DNA from: an uncultured Anaerolineaceae bacterium | Lineage (GTDB): Bacteria; Chloroflexota; Anaerolineae; Promineifilales; Promineifilaceae | Direction: 5' to 3' | Assembly (NCBI GenBank): GCA_937967805.1 | Contig: CALBTC010000327.1 | Coordinates: 1-17,664, forward strand | DNA: 17,664 bases | Shown: positions 5,420-14,789 of the stretch, one piece after another | Layout of the letters: each line of letters begins with the position of its first letter | Numbering within the stretch: position 1 is the stretch's first letter | The notes under the pieces: generated by a model | The model's database searches: none | Seen by the model: the letters and a program-made list of their open reading frames with translations, nothing else | Told to the model about the DNA's origin: nothing | Position numbers and translations under genes: made by a program

Positions 5420-8355
5420 TGGGCATTTGAAGGTAGGCTGTTTATCGGCAAAAGTAAGGTAAAGGTGACGCCCTCGCCAGGGATGCCGCTGCTGTAAACC
5501 TGGATACGGCCGTCGTGCCGTTCAATAATCTCTTTTGCGATGGCTAGCCCCAACCCGGTTCCTGGTTGACCAGAGGAACGCCCCGCTTCACCGCGATAAA
5601 AGCGAACAAACAAATTGGCGTGATCCTCTGGCGTGATGCCAGGACCAGTGTCGCTAATGCTAACTTCCTGCCAGAGCATGTCGCTCTCGCGCCGTTGCCC
5701 GGTGGCCAGAGTGATCGTGCCGCCGGCGGGCGTGTAATTGATGGCATTGGTGAGCAGCACGCTGAGCACCTGGCCAATTAGACCCGGATCAGCATGGATG
5801 GGCTTTAGGTTGGCTGCCAGGTCGAGCTTGAGATTTAGCTCCTGCTGCTCGGCCATACTTTGACGGTCCTCCGCATATTCCTGAACCAATTCATTCATTC
5901 GAAAAGAGGTGCGTCTCAGGATAACCTGGCCTTGTTCCAGGCGGGCCAGGCGCAGTAAATCTTCAACAATCAGGCCGAGCCGAATTGCTTCGCGGTGGAT
6001 GCGGTCTGAATATTTTTCGTGGTTGCGTGGATTGCGTTTCAGCAGGTCGCTGTGCAGGCGCAGGTTGGTAATTGGCGTGCGCAGTTCGTGCGAGACGTTG
6101 GCGATGAAGGCATCTTTCATCCGCTCCACTTTCTTAAATGCACTGATGTCGCGCATGGTGCAAACGATGCCCGGTTCGCGACCATGATCAGCAATTGGTG
6201 ATAAAGCTACTTCGATATCAAATTGGGTGCCGTCTTTGCGTTGCGCCATCAATTCGGCGCGTTCAGTTTGCAGAAAATCCTTCGCGCGGTCCAGCAAGCG
6301 GCTCATAGCTCGTTGGTACTCGTGGGTAATAAAATCAATGGGCGATGCATCGTTGATTTCGTCTGGTTTGTAACCGAACAAGTCACAGAAAGCAGGATTA
6401 CAGGTTTTGACGATGCCGCCGGCTGAAAGCAGCAAAATGGCATCGGGGCTATTATTGAGGATGGTTTCTGCTTCTTGCATGGCGCGCCGCAGCTCGTTGG
6501 TGCGTTCCAAAACGGCTTGCTCCAGCTGTTCGTTATAAAATTCCAGTTCTTCATACAGTTTGGCATTTTGCAGGGCCGTGGCGGCATGATTGGCAAAGGT
6601 AGTGGCAATATCAATTTCTGCGGCGGTGAACGGCCGTACTTCCTGCCGGTCCAGTGTAATCATGCCAATTACTTTTCCCTGTACGATCATCGGTACACCC
6701 AGCCAAGAGCAAATGCCTCGTGTCTGGTACCGTTCAATAATTTGGTTAAAACCGGTGTACGCCTTGGATACGTCAGATAGCGACAAAGCCTTCTGCGACT
6801 TTAAAACATCCCTGTTTGGGTACTCTGGCGTCATGGGAATCCTGATATTGAGCAACTTTTCGCGATTTTTAAATCCGGTTACCGCCTTAAGGACAAGCTC
6901 GTTGCCATCAACCTGCTGCACCGAACCGCTGTCGAACTCAATGGCCTGGGCCAGTTGGTCCAGAATGCGGGTAAAGACTTCCTCCAGACGCAAAGATTCA
7001 TTGAGAACGGCCGCCGCTTCGCGCAGGGTGGCCTCAATACGCCTCTGACGTTGTTCTGTTTCATAAAGCTGGGCGTTGCGAATGGCAATGGCAACCTGGT
7101 CGGCAAAAGATTGCAGACGCTCGGCATGATGGTCGTTGAAAAAGTTGGGTGTCTGGCTGTCCAGATTGAGAAAACCGAGCACGACGCCATCTCTTTGAAT
7201 GGGGGCGCTCACGTGGGAAGCGACCCAGTCTGTCGCCGGCAAAGTTTGCCAGGCAGGGTCTTCATGGGTGTGGGGGATAGTGTACGGCCGTTTCGTTTCC
7301 ATCATCGTGCGCAAATTGACCGTCTGCTCTATCGTGAAGCGCAGCGCCAACACCTGATCCGTTATTTTGTTTTCCAGATAATAGCCATAACAGGCAGCAA
7401 CATAAGCTTCATCATTTTTAACCAGCATGATGTTGGCGCCGTCATGGGGCACCACACGTTCAACGTTTTTCAAAATGCCGTCAAATACCTTGTCCAGCGT
7501 CAGCGTGCTGTTCAAAACCGTTGCTGTGTCGCGCAGCGCCTCTGCCAGGTGCCGCTGTTCGCGCTCTGCTTTTTCCACTTGCCGCCGCTCGGTAACGTCC
7601 CGGCTGATACCCTCTACGGCAATCAGTTGGTCATTATCATCATAGATGGGCACTGCCCGATTTTGAATCCAACGAATGTGGCCCTCACGATGCACAAAGC
7701 GATGCTCTACAAAACGGTGGAGTTTCGTCAGGTTGAAAAAGTCTTCCAGTATGTGCATGTCATCGGAATAAATTATTTGCCAGAACAGCTTTGGATCTTC
7801 ATAAAATTGTTCCGGCCTGTAGCCGGTAATATGATATACGGCCTGGTTGATATATTGCAGCTTTGGTGGTTTACCTTCTTTAACAGAAAACCGGTAAATA
7901 ATGTCTGGGGCATTTTCTGCCAGGCGGCGGAAACGGGCCTCGCTGGCAAAAAGATCGGCTATTGCCCGTGCGCGCTCTTGTCGCAGATGTTTTTCTTCTA
8001 GAGCCCGCTTTACCGCTTCACCCAGGCGCGTAAGACGGTCTTTTAGCAGATAATCGGCCGCTCCCTCCTTCATACAGGTCAATGCTGCTTCTTCCAGCGT
8101 TCCGGTAATGACAATAAACGGAATGTCTAAGTCCAGTTCCTGAAGAATATGCAAGGCATCCAGGGCTGTGAATTGGGGTAGGCTGTAATCGGCCAGGATC
8201 AAATCAGGTTTTTGGGTGACAGCCTGATAATATGCTTCCCTGTTATCCACGCGCTGCCAATGAGGTTCATACCCGGAACGCTCTAGCTCGTGAATAACCA
8301 GATACGCATCATCCTCTCTGTCTTCTAACAGAAGCACATTTAATCGTTCGTTCAT
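5416..8355 (-). CDS. Receiver-PAS-GAF-GAF-PAS sensor histidine kinase
   Basis: This 979-residue soluble kinase begins with a receiver domain (residues 1-123): acid pocket Glu11/Asp12, phospho-acceptor Asp56 in LADYSLP, Thr84 and Lys105. Then follow PAS (about 141-260), GAF (285-430), GAF (453-600), a coiled coil, PAS (630-735), HisKA with phospho-His756 in SHELRTP, and HATPase_c (855-975) with the N box in LLTNAINYTP, then DTGPGI and GTGLGLA. No membrane segment is seen. A receiver at the front usually lets another kinase control the transmitter, and the genes just upstream encode a kinase and a free receiver. The start ATG at 8353-8355 has only a weak ribosome site (TTGAG), 57 bases after the preceding gene, so the genes are probably co-transcribed. 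Its stop overlaps the stop of the convergent gene. The ligands of the PAS and GAF domains are unknown. Confidence 0.93.
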   Translation of the reverse strand: MNERLNVLLLEDREDDAYLVIHELERSGYEPHWQRVDNREAYYQAVTQKPDLILADYSLPQFTALDALHILQELDLDIPFIVITGTLEEAALTCMKEGAADYLLKDRLTRLGEAVKRALEEKHLRQERARAIADLFASEARFRRLAENAPDIIYRFSVKEGKPPKLQYINQAVYHITGYRPEQFYEDPKLFWQIIYSDDMHILEDFFNLTKLHRFVEHRFVHREGHIRWIQNRAVPIYDDNDQLIAVEGISRDVTERRQVEKAEREQRHLAEALRDTATVLNSTLTLDKVFDGILKNVERVVPHDGANIMLVKNDEAYVAACYGYYLENKITDQVLALRFTIEQTVNLRTMMETKRPYTIPHTHEDPAWQTLPATDWVASHVSAPIQRDGVVLGFLNLDSQTPNFFNDHHAERLQSFADQVAIAIRNAQLYETEQRQRRIEATLREAAAVLNESLRLEEVFTRILDQLAQAIEFDSGSVQQVDGNELVLKAVTGFKNREKLLNIRIPMTPEYPNRDVLKSQKALSLSDVSKAYTGFNQIIERYQTRGICSWLGVPMIVQGKVIGMITLDRQEVRPFTAAEIDIATTFANHAATALQNAKLYEELEFYNEQLEQAVLERTNELRRAMQEAETILNNSPDAILLLSAGGIVKTCNPAFCDLFGYKPDEINDASPIDFITHEYQRAMSRLLDRAKDFLQTERAELMAQRKDGTQFDIEVALSPIADHGREPGIVCTMRDISAFKKVERMKDAFIANVSHELRTPITNLRLHSDLLKRNPRNHEKYSDRIHREAIRLGLIVEDLLRLARLEQGQVILRRTSFRMNELVQEYAEDRQSMAEQQELNLKLDLAANLKPIHADPGLIGQVLSVLLTNAINYTPAGGTITLATGQRRESDMLWQEVSISDTGPGITPEDHANLFVRFYRGEAGRSSGQPGTGLGLAIAKEIIERHDGRIQVYSSGIPGEGVTFTLLLPINSLPSNAH

Positions 8356-8412
8356 CTCAATCGTGTTCAGGATAAATACTGTGTCTGTTGAATTGGACCA
8401 GGACGGAAAGCC

Positions 8413-8856
8413 TTAAGCATTATTGGGCGGCTGGTTCAAAATGAGCCAGTAAAAGCCAAGCTGCTTAATTACTTCCACAAACTCGTCAAAATCGACCGGC
8501 TTGCGGATGTAGCTGTTTACGCCGTACTCATAGCTTTCAACAATGTCTCGTTCCTGATCGGAAGAGGTCATGACCACAATGGGAATGGTGTGCAGGTCCG
8601 GATCGCTCTTGACGCGCCGTAATACTTCCAGGCCATCTATTTTGGGCAGCTTTAGGTCCAGCAAGATGAGCCGGGGCGTGTGGTTTTTCTTGCGATCTGC
8701 ATAGTTGCCTTCGGCAAAGAGGAACGCCAGGGCTTCGGCGCCATCCCGTACTACTTCAACATGATTAGCCAGCTTGTTTTTGCGCAATGCATGCAGGGCC
8801 AGCTCGATGTCGTCTAGGTTATCTTCAACAAGCAATATTTCCACTGAATTACTCAT
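8413..8856 (-). CDS. Rcp1-like single-domain response regulator
   Basis: The 147-residue protein is a lone receiver domain with no output domain. It has the acid pocket Glu11/Asp12, phospho-acceptor Asp67 in LILLDLKLP, switch Thr97 and Lys119 in RKPVDF. The extended loop after the second helix and the C-terminal FVEVIKQLGFYWL tail are typical of Rcp1, the partner of cyanobacterial phytochrome Cph1. The kinase encoded directly upstream has the matching bacteriophytochrome-type transmitter, and the two genes overlap by 4 bases (ATGA at 8853-8856), so they are almost surely a cognate pair made in step. With no DNA-binding domain it must act by protein contact or by passing phosphate on; the next gene downstream, a kinase with an N-terminal receiver, is a candidate relay partner (inference). 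Confidence 0.95.
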   Translation of the reverse strand: MSNSVEILLVEDNLDDIELALHALRKNKLANHVEVVRDGAEALAFLFAEGNYADRKKNHTPRLILLDLKLPKIDGLEVLRRVKSDPDLHTIPIVVMTSSDQERDIVESYEYGVNSYIRKPVDFDEFVEVIKQLGFYWLILNQPPNNA

Positions 8857-11800
8857 AGATTCTCCTCATCTTCAAGCGTGAAGTAAAAGGTTGCGCCCTT
8901 ATCGACTTCGGCTTCGGCCCAAATTTTGCCACCGTGACGGTGAATGATACGCTGGACCGTTGCCAGACCCACACCGGTGCCTTCATACTCTTCTGCGCGG
9001 TGCAGTCGCTGAAAAACGCCAAATACTTTTTCTGCATATTTGGCATCGAAACCGATACCATTATCTTGAACGAAGTAGACTGTACGGCCGTTTTGCTCTG
9101 TTGCACCCACCAAAATCTGGGACGTTTCTCGGGTACGCGTATATTTTAATGCATTTGCCAGCAGATTGGTGAATACCTGTGCCAGCAGGCTGCGATCGGC
9201 GTGGCAAGGAGGCATGGCTTGAATGGTGATGTTGACACTGCGCTCCGGTTGTTCTTCTTTAAGCTGCTCCCATGCTTTTTGGACCAGGGCTTGCGGCGCA
9301 ACGACTTCTTTTTGCAAAGGCTGACGGCCGAGTCGGGAAAAAGTCAGCAGGTCATCGATTAGATCGCCCATTTGTTGGGCATTGCGGCGAATGCGCCTGA
9401 GGTAGAATGCAGCTTGTTCGGCCATTTCCTCGGCGTAATCTTCTAATAGGATGCGGGAGAAGCCGTCCATGGCCCGCAGCGGGGCGCGCAGGTCATGGGA
9501 AACGGAATAGGCAAACGCTTCCAGATCGGCATTGACTGCCTCCAGTTGAGCGGTTCGCTGCCGCACCCGCTCCTCCAGCGCCTGGTTTAGCTGTTTGGTT
9601 TCCCGGTAGAGGCGGGCATTCTCAACGGCCGTTCCCGCCCGGGCGGCCAACTCTTCTGCCATGGCCAGGTCGGCTTCGTCGTACAGGTATTCTTCCCGGC
9701 TGGAGATAAAGGAGATTGTGCCAATTGCCTTGCCGTGCGTCTTCATGGGTACCAGCATCAACGAGCAAAGCCCGGCCTGGCGTAAAACAGAAAGGTGTGT
9801 TTCATCTATGGCATTTTGCACCAGCATCTCATCTGTAATGTGGCGGTACAGCTGTGCTCTTCCTGTTTCTATCACCTCGTATGCGGCCGTATCACTCTGG
9901 CTATATTGTTCATGCAGCTGCTGGGCCCAGGTAACTTTGGCCGGATCAGCGTGGGCAATCGATACCAGCCGCAACCGCTCATTTTTATCCAGCAGATTCA
10001 CAACACACCAATCTGCGATGTCCGGCGTTGCCAATTGCGTGACCGCACGCAGGGTTTCTTCGTAATCAAGCGACGACCCCAATAATTTGCCGGCCTCGAC
10101 CAAAAAGGCCAGCCGCCGGCGAGACTGAACCGCTTTTTGGTGGGCGATGCGTTCACTAATGAGCAGGCGTTCCTTATCGCGCTGTGCTTCTTTGAGCGCG
10201 GTAATGTTTCTGGCAATTGCAGACGCCCCGATAATCTTATTCCCGGCATCTTGGATGGGCGACAGGCTGAGGGAAACGTCGATGACGGTGCCGTCTTTGC
10301 GCACCCGTTTTGTCTCAAAATGATAGATATGTTTCCCCTGGGACAGTTGGCGCATAAATTTTTCGATTTCGGCTTTCTTTTCCGGTGGGGCGATAAAGGA
10401 AATATGCCGGCCGATGGCTTCTTCGGCCGTATACCCATACATCTTCTCGGCACCCGTGTTCCAACTTTTTATAATGCCCTCTAGCGACTTGCCAATGATG
10501 GCATCCTCTGTTGATTGCACGATGGTGGAGAGGTAGTTTGCCTGCGCATGGTATTGTTGGCTTTCAATGGCGACGGCTAAAACATTGGCCACAGAGGCGA
10601 GGAAGTTAATATCATCCTGGGTAAAAAGGCGAGGGGTGTCTGTGTGGGCTCCCAGAACACCAAAGGGTCCTTTACGACCGTGAATCACCGTGCTCATGCC
10701 GCTGATGATGCCGTGGTCCAGCAGCAGCGCCGGCCCGTTGAAGCGGGTTTCTTGGTGCATGTTGGTCACGATGACTGGTCCATCGCTTTGCAGCGTGTAG
10801 CCTGCTTGAGAATCCAAATCAGCGCTAACGGCGGCCTGGCCGACCAAGCCTTCTTGCCAGCCGACGCCGGCCCGCAGCAGCAGTTCGGTGCCGGACGGCT
10901 GCAATTCCAGCACCTTGCAGAACGGAATTTGCAGCGTATCGGCCACCACCGAAACCGCTTGATCAAACAGTTTGTTTAGCTCTGGTTCTGACAGGGCGAT
11001 TTGGCCGATTTTGGCCACGGCCGCTTGTTGGCGCACACGGGCTTTCAGCTGTTTTTCTACTTCCTCTAAGGCTTTCAGCGCCTCCTTTTGCTGGGTAATG
11101 TCGCTGTTGATGCCGACCCAGTTGGTGATGCTGCCCTGCTCGTCGTAAACTGGCGTGCCAATGAAAGCCAGTATTCTCAGCGAGCCGTCGGCTGCCCGGA
11201 AGCGGCATTCACCGCGATAATCTTCACCATGTTTATAAGCGTGTTCCCATTTGGCCAGGAGATCGTCCACATCATCCGGATGCACGGCGCTGACCCAGCC
11301 GCTGCCCAACGATTCTTCTTTGCTGAGCCCGGTCAGCCGGTACCACGCTTGGTTTAAAAATGTGACCTGGCCTTCGGCATCGGCCAGCCAGATGACGTGC
11401 GGCAAGGTTTCTGTGAGCGTGCGGTAAAGTCGCTCGCTGGCAGCCAGGGCATCCTGCGCCTGTTTCAGTTCCGTCACATCGTGCCAGATGGAGCTGCTGT
11501 AGAGAATATTGCCGGCCTCATCCCGTACGGCCGTTGAATTTAGCATGACGTCAATGATACGGCCGTCTTTATGCAGCAGTTGCAGCTCAACGTTTTGCAG
11601 CTTTCCCGTTTGAATGAACGTTTCCAGCAAGCCTGCCACCTTTTTCTTGCTGTCTGGATGGTAAAAATCGGTGACCGGGCGGCCGATTATTTCTTCTTTG
11701 CTGTAGCCTAATTTTCTGAAAACCGTTTCATTACACTTCAATACCTGGACTGTTTTAGGGTCGACCGATACAAACATGTTTGGCGCGTTGTCATAAAGCA

Positions 11801-12635
11801 GTTGGTATCTTTCCTCCGATTTTTTCAAGGCGATCTCTGCTTCGACCCGTTCCGTCACGTCTCGCGCGTTTGTCACAACGCCCCTGATATTGGGATCATC
11901 CAGCAAATTGCGCCCCACAGCTTCGATGGTGCGCCAGGTGCCGTCTTTATGACGGAAACGGAATGTTTCGGTAATGGTTTTTTGCGGATGCTGTACCAAT
12001 GATTGAAACAGGTTGAGCAAATGGGGTAAATCATCCGGATGCACCAGGCTAAAGGCGTCCTGATTTTCTAATTCTTCAGGCGGGTAGCCAAAGACGTGTT
12101 CTGCTGCCGGGCTTTGGTACGTGATCATCCCCGAGGCATCAATAATGGTTATGACGTCGGTTGATTGTTGTACCAGGGTACGGAAGCGCGCTTCGCTTTG
12201 GCTCAGGGCCAGTTCGGCTTCCTGGGCTGTTTCTACAATTTGTTGGTATTGTTCCTGGCTGTGTCGCAGCGTCTGGGCAATGTTCATTTGCTCCGTCAGG
12301 TCTTCGACAATGACCAGGACGGCATCACGGCCGTTGTAGGGAATGGTGTGGGAGGTAATGCGCACTTCCAGCAGCGTGCCGTCCTTGCGCCGGTGCTGCC
12401 AACCCTGTGTAATTTGCCGCTCCGGCCGTTCCTGCTGCAAATGTTCCAGTAGCGTAGGAACATCTTCTCCGGGCCGAATGTCGGTGATGCGCATTTGCAG
12501 AAATTCTGCCTCGCTGTAACCGTACTGCAAGACGGCCGCATGGTTCACCGCCAGGAATTGCAGCGTTTCCTGGTCGTAAATCCATATGGGATAGGGATGG
12601 TTGGTAAACAGCAAGCTTTCAATTGTCTCGGTCAT
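8853..12635 (-). CDS. Five-PAS, two-GAF sensor histidine kinase with bacteriophytochrome-type transmitter
   Basis: I place the start at the ATG at 12633-12635 (MTETIES...), giving 1260 residues. The frame stays open to a TTG at 12698, but that would overlap the previous gene and add 21 basic residues outside the first PAS. Domains in order: PAS1 about 8-113, PAS2 155-260, PAS3 278-387, PAS4 408-515, GAF1 550-690, PAS5 708-812, GAF2 857-1005, coiled coil, HisKA with His1047 in SHDLRAPL, and HATPase_c from about 1150 with NALKYT, DNGIGFD and GTGVGLATV. The DLRAPLRAM box and the EYEGTGVGLATVQRIIHRHGG-type tail are those of bacteriophytochrome kinases, yet no phytochrome chromophore module is seen, so light sensing is not supported. 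It probably phosphorylates the overlapping Rcp1-like receiver. It is cytosolic. Signals are unknown. Confidence 0.92.
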   Translation of the reverse strand: MTETIESLLFTNHPYPIWIYDQETLQFLAVNHAAVLQYGYSEAEFLQMRITDIRPGEDVPTLLEHLQQERPERQITQGWQHRRKDGTLLEVRITSHTIPYNGRDAVLVIVEDLTEQMNIAQTLRHSQEQYQQIVETAQEAELALSQSEARFRTLVQQSTDVITIIDASGMITYQSPAAEHVFGYPPEELENQDAFSLVHPDDLPHLLNLFQSLVQHPQKTITETFRFRHKDGTWRTIEAVGRNLLDDPNIRGVVTNARDVTERVEAEIALKKSEERYQLLYDNAPNMFVSVDPKTVQVLKCNETVFRKLGYSKEEIIGRPVTDFYHPDSKKKVAGLLETFIQTGKLQNVELQLLHKDGRIIDVMLNSTAVRDEAGNILYSSSIWHDVTELKQAQDALAASERLYRTLTETLPHVIWLADAEGQVTFLNQAWYRLTGLSKEESLGSGWVSAVHPDDVDDLLAKWEHAYKHGEDYRGECRFRAADGSLRILAFIGTPVYDEQGSITNWVGINSDITQQKEALKALEEVEKQLKARVRQQAAVAKIGQIALSEPELNKLFDQAVSVVADTLQIPFCKVLELQPSGTELLLRAGVGWQEGLVGQAAVSADLDSQAGYTLQSDGPVIVTNMHQETRFNGPALLLDHGIISGMSTVIHGRKGPFGVLGAHTDTPRLFTQDDINFLASVANVLAVAIESQQYHAQANYLSTIVQSTEDAIIGKSLEGIIKSWNTGAEKMYGYTAEEAIGRHISFIAPPEKKAEIEKFMRQLSQGKHIYHFETKRVRKDGTVIDVSLSLSPIQDAGNKIIGASAIARNITALKEAQRDKERLLISERIAHQKAVQSRRRLAFLVEAGKLLGSSLDYEETLRAVTQLATPDIADWCVVNLLDKNERLRLVSIAHADPAKVTWAQQLHEQYSQSDTAAYEVIETGRAQLYRHITDEMLVQNAIDETHLSVLRQAGLCSLMLVPMKTHGKAIGTISFISSREEYLYDEADLAMAEELAARAGTAVENARLYRETKQLNQALEERVRQRTAQLEAVNADLEAFAYSVSHDLRAPLRAMDGFSRILLEDYAEEMAEQAAFYLRRIRRNAQQMGDLIDDLLTFSRLGRQPLQKEVVAPQALVQKAWEQLKEEQPERSVNITIQAMPPCHADRSLLAQVFTNLLANALKYTRTRETSQILVGATEQNGRTVYFVQDNGIGFDAKYAEKVFGVFQRLHRAEEYEGTGVGLATVQRIIHRHGGKIWAEAEVDKGATFYFTLEDEENL
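8862..8867 (-). promoter_or_regulatory. Ribosome binding site inside the upstream kinase gene
   Basis: GAGGAG on the minus strand lies 5 bases before the ATG of the Rcp1-like regulator and inside the last codons of the preceding kinase gene. This, together with the ATGA overlap, supports the chosen start and translational coupling. Confidence 0.75.
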
Positions 12636-12666
12636 AGTGGTGTAGTGCTTCTTACAGCAGGGTAAT

Positions 12667-14037
12667 TTAAGTGCTGACCGTCGTTTGCGGTATGGCAACG
12701 GGTATTATAACTGTAAACGTGCTGCCGATGCCCGGTTCGCTCACAACTTTAATCTGCCCTTGCAGCTGATCGATGATCTGTTTTGCCAGGGCCAGCCCCA
12801 GGCCAACGCCATGAAAGTTCCGCGTTAAGGAAGGGTCTCCGATGAAAAACGGTTCAAAAATTGTCTCGAGGTGATGCGCCGGGATGCCAATGCCGCTGTC
12901 TTGCACCACAATTTGGAGCTCGTACCGATTGTTGGGCAGGGAACGGCCGTCTACCCAAACGGTTACTTCACCGGCCGGCGTGAACTTGACGGCATTATCC
13001 AGCAAATGGACCAACACCTGCTGCAGCCGGACACCATCGCTGATAACCACATCGGGCACGGTCTGGCTGATATGCGTGTGGAGGGCCAGCCCTTTCTTGT
13101 GGGCCGGCGAGAAAACCATGTCCACCGCCTGAGAAAGGCAGGTCTGGAGATGAAACGGCCGTTGGCTGATGAGCCTCTTACCACTTTCTGCCTGGCTCAA
13201 ATCCAGCATCTCCTCTACCAGCTGCAGCAGCTCTTGCGATTTATCCTGGATGACGTCTACCTGTTCTGCCTGCTCGGGCGGCAGGTCATCATGCTGCAGC
13301 AGCGTGGCCATGCCGATGATGCCGTTGAGCGGGGTGCGCAGTTCGTGGCTCACGTTTTGCAAAAAAGCTGTTTTGACCACATTGGCCGATTCAGCCTGCA
13401 TCAGCGCCTCCTGAATCTGGTTAAACGCCTGCTGCAGTTGGTGTTGCTGCTGCCGAACCTGCAAGTTGGATTGTTCCAGCCACGTAAGAACGGCATAGAG
13501 CAGCAGCGCACCGGTAAAAATGATGGCGACAATTGTTGCCAGGTCAGACAGTTGCACCATGGGGGAGATTGTTGTGCGAAGGTAGCCCAACCTTTCTGCC
13601 GCAAAGAGAAGCGTCACGGCAGAAAGGCTGGCGGCAGAAAAAATTAAGACGGCACTTCCCCCCAGAAGTAAGCCCGAAATAATGAGCAGCAAAAAGTAAC
13701 CGCCGCTGCTGATGCTGCGAATGCCGTCATACGCATACAGGCTGCCACTGGTAAGCAGCAGCAGGAAAATAGGCAAAAGCCAGCTGACCAGCACTACCCG
13801 CTGCCGGCGCAGCAGCAGCAGCATGGCCAAAATCAGGGGAACGGCCGTTCCGCCAAAGGCCAAACCCAACATGCGCCTGGCCGGATCGATCACAGTCAAG
13901 GTTGCTACCAGTGCAATTAGCCCTACTAATAGCACGAGGAGAAACAACCTCAAAATCGGCGCCTGTTTATCCCCTAGAATGTTGCCCGTGCCGGTTAGCA
14001 CGCTTCGAACGTTTGCTGTCGGGCTAAAACTTACCAT
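12667..14037 (-). CDS. Membrane histidine kinase with about six transmembrane segments
   Basis: The 456-residue kinase starts with a run of about six hydrophobic segments between residues 28 and 185 (for example [17 protein letters not shown] and [14 protein letters not shown]) with very short loops, so it likely senses something in or at the membrane rather than with an outer domain. A coiled coil (about 185-220) leads to HisKA with phospho-His231 in [10 protein letters not shown], then HATPase_c with [10 protein letters not shown] near 346, DSGIGIP and [10 protein letters not shown]. No receiver is fused. It ends 31 bases before the five-PAS kinase, so the two are probably co-transcribed. 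No regulator gene sits next to it, and its partner may be a receiver encoded downstream. The ATG at 14035-14037 has a weak GAG ribosome site. Confidence 0.92.
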   Translation of the reverse strand: MVSFSPTANVRSVLTGTGNILGDKQAPILRLFLLVLLVGLIALVATLTVIDPARRMLGLAFGGTAVPLILAMLLLLRRQRVVLVSWLLPIFLLLLTSGSLYAYDGIRSISSGGYFLLLIISGLLLGGSAVLIFSAASLSAVTLLFAAERLGYLRTTISPMVQLSDLATIVAIIFTGALLLYAVLTWLEQSNLQVRQQQHQLQQAFNQIQEALMQAESANVVKTAFLQNVSHELRTPLNGIIGMATLLQHDDLPPEQAEQVDVIQDKSQELLQLVEEMLDLSQAESGKRLISQRPFHLQTCLSQAVDMVFSPAHKKGLALHTHISQTVPDVVISDGVRLQQVLVHLLDNAVKFTPAGEVTVWVDGRSLPNNRYELQIVVQDSGIGIPAHHLETIFEPFFIGDPSLTRNFHGVGLGLALAKQIIDQLQGQIKVVSEPGIGSTFTVIIPVAIPQTTVST

Positions 14038-14097
14038 CGCTACTCAGTACGATACTAATATCACCTCTGCCTGAGATCATACCGGAGTTGAGGTTAC

Positions 14098-14156
14098 AAA
14101 CCATGACCCATTAGACCGAAATTGAATAGGTCAAAAGTACTGGTAGGTTATGGTTT
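14098..14156 (-). terminator. Imperfect hairpin spanning the end of the LuxR-type regulator gene
   Basis: AAACCATGACC (14098-14108) pairs with GGTTATGGTTT (14146-14156) with one mismatch, and GACC/GGTC pair again inside the loop (14114-14117 with 14129-14132). The stem includes the TAA stop of the regulator (14148-14150). Only TTTG follows on the minus strand, so termination is uncertain. The rest of the 110-base gap (14038-14147) shows no clear promoter. Confidence 0.33.
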
Positions 14157-14789
14157 AAGCAAATTTTCTTGAACCGCTTTGGTGGCAGCCGTTGTTCTGG
14201 ACTTCACGTTCAGCTTTGTCAAGATGCTGCTCACATGGTTTTTTACGGTCGAAGGAGAAATCCTCAGCGCCAAAGCAATATCTTCGTTTTTTTTCCCGGC
14301 CACAATATGGCGCAGCACCTCTTTTTCCCGGTCGGACAAACCGTAATCGCTGGGCGGCTGCACTATTGTTTCCAACAGCAGCTTGGTGGCTTCCGGTGCC
14401 AGGGTGGGTTCTGCCCGATGGGCGTTGCGAATGGCCTGGGCCAGCTCCACGGCCGGCACGTTTTTTAGCAAATAGCCAATGGCCCCAGCCTCCAGCGCAT
14501 CTTTGACCAACGTTTTGTTGGAGAAGCTGGTAAGGGCCAGCACCTGTACCTGCTTGTTTTGCTGCTTGATTTTTTTAATAGCTTCAATGCCGTTCATTTC
14601 TGGCATGATTAAATCCATCAAAATCACGTCGGGCTGCAAGGCTTGCGCCAGTTCAATGGCCACTCGGCCGTTTTCCGCTTCCCCAACCAGCTCCAGGTCC
14701 GGGAACGCATCCAGCAGGGATTCTAATCCTTCGCGCACAATAATGTGATCATCAGCAACCAGAACGCGAATGGTTTCTTGAGCTTTCAT
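14148..14789 (-). CDS. NarL/FixJ-family response regulator with LuxR-type DNA-binding domain
   Basis: The 213-residue protein has a receiver domain (1-125) with Asp13/Asp14, phospho-acceptor Asp59 in ILMDLIMP, Thr87 and Lys109 in YLLKN. A LuxR-type helix-turn-helix follows (about 148-210): LSDREKEVLRHIVAGKKNEDIA, then the recognition helix SPSTVKNHVSSIL. It is the only DNA-binding protein in the signalling cluster. Its gene overlaps the upstream HisKA_3 kinase gene by 4 bases (ATGA, 14786-14789), the usual layout for NarX/NarL, DegS/DegU and LiaS/LiaR pairs, so that kinase should phosphorylate it. The nearest purine-rich site (GGAGG) is far from the ATG, so translation probably depends on ribosomes finishing the kinase gene. 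Targets are unknown. Confidence 0.95.
   Translation of the reverse strand: MKAQETIRVLVADDHIIVREGLESLLDAFPDLELVGEAENGRVAIELAQALQPDVILMDLIMPEMNGIEAIKKIKQQNKQVQVLALTSFSNKTLVKDALEAGAIGYLLKNVPAVELAQAIRNAHRAEPTLAPEATKLLLETIVQPPSDYGLSDREKEVLRHIVAGKKNEDIALALRISPSTVKNHVSSILTKLNVKSRTTAATKAVQENLLKP

Noticed and set aside
6955..8001. 348-residue plus-strand frame
   Set aside because: It lies wholly inside the receiver-PAS-GAF kinase, which has clear domains on the other strand; no motif was seen.
9600..10100. Possible phytochrome GAF domain in the five-PAS kinase, suggested by its transmitter type
   Set aside because: Neither GAF domain shows a chromophore-binding Cys motif or the phytochrome PAS-GAF-PHY order.
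12636..12698. TTG start at 12698 for the five-PAS kinase
   Set aside because: It would overlap the preceding gene by 32 bases and add 21 basic residues before the PAS domain; the ATG at 12635 fits the domain start and leaves a normal 31-base gap.
12871..13647. 258-residue plus-strand frame
   Set aside because: It is an antisense shadow of the membrane histidine kinase, with no recognisable domain.
14076..14081. TATGAT -10-like box on the minus strand before the membrane kinase
   Set aside because: No -35 box at the right distance and no extended -10 TG; one hexamer in a 110-base gap is expected too often by chance.
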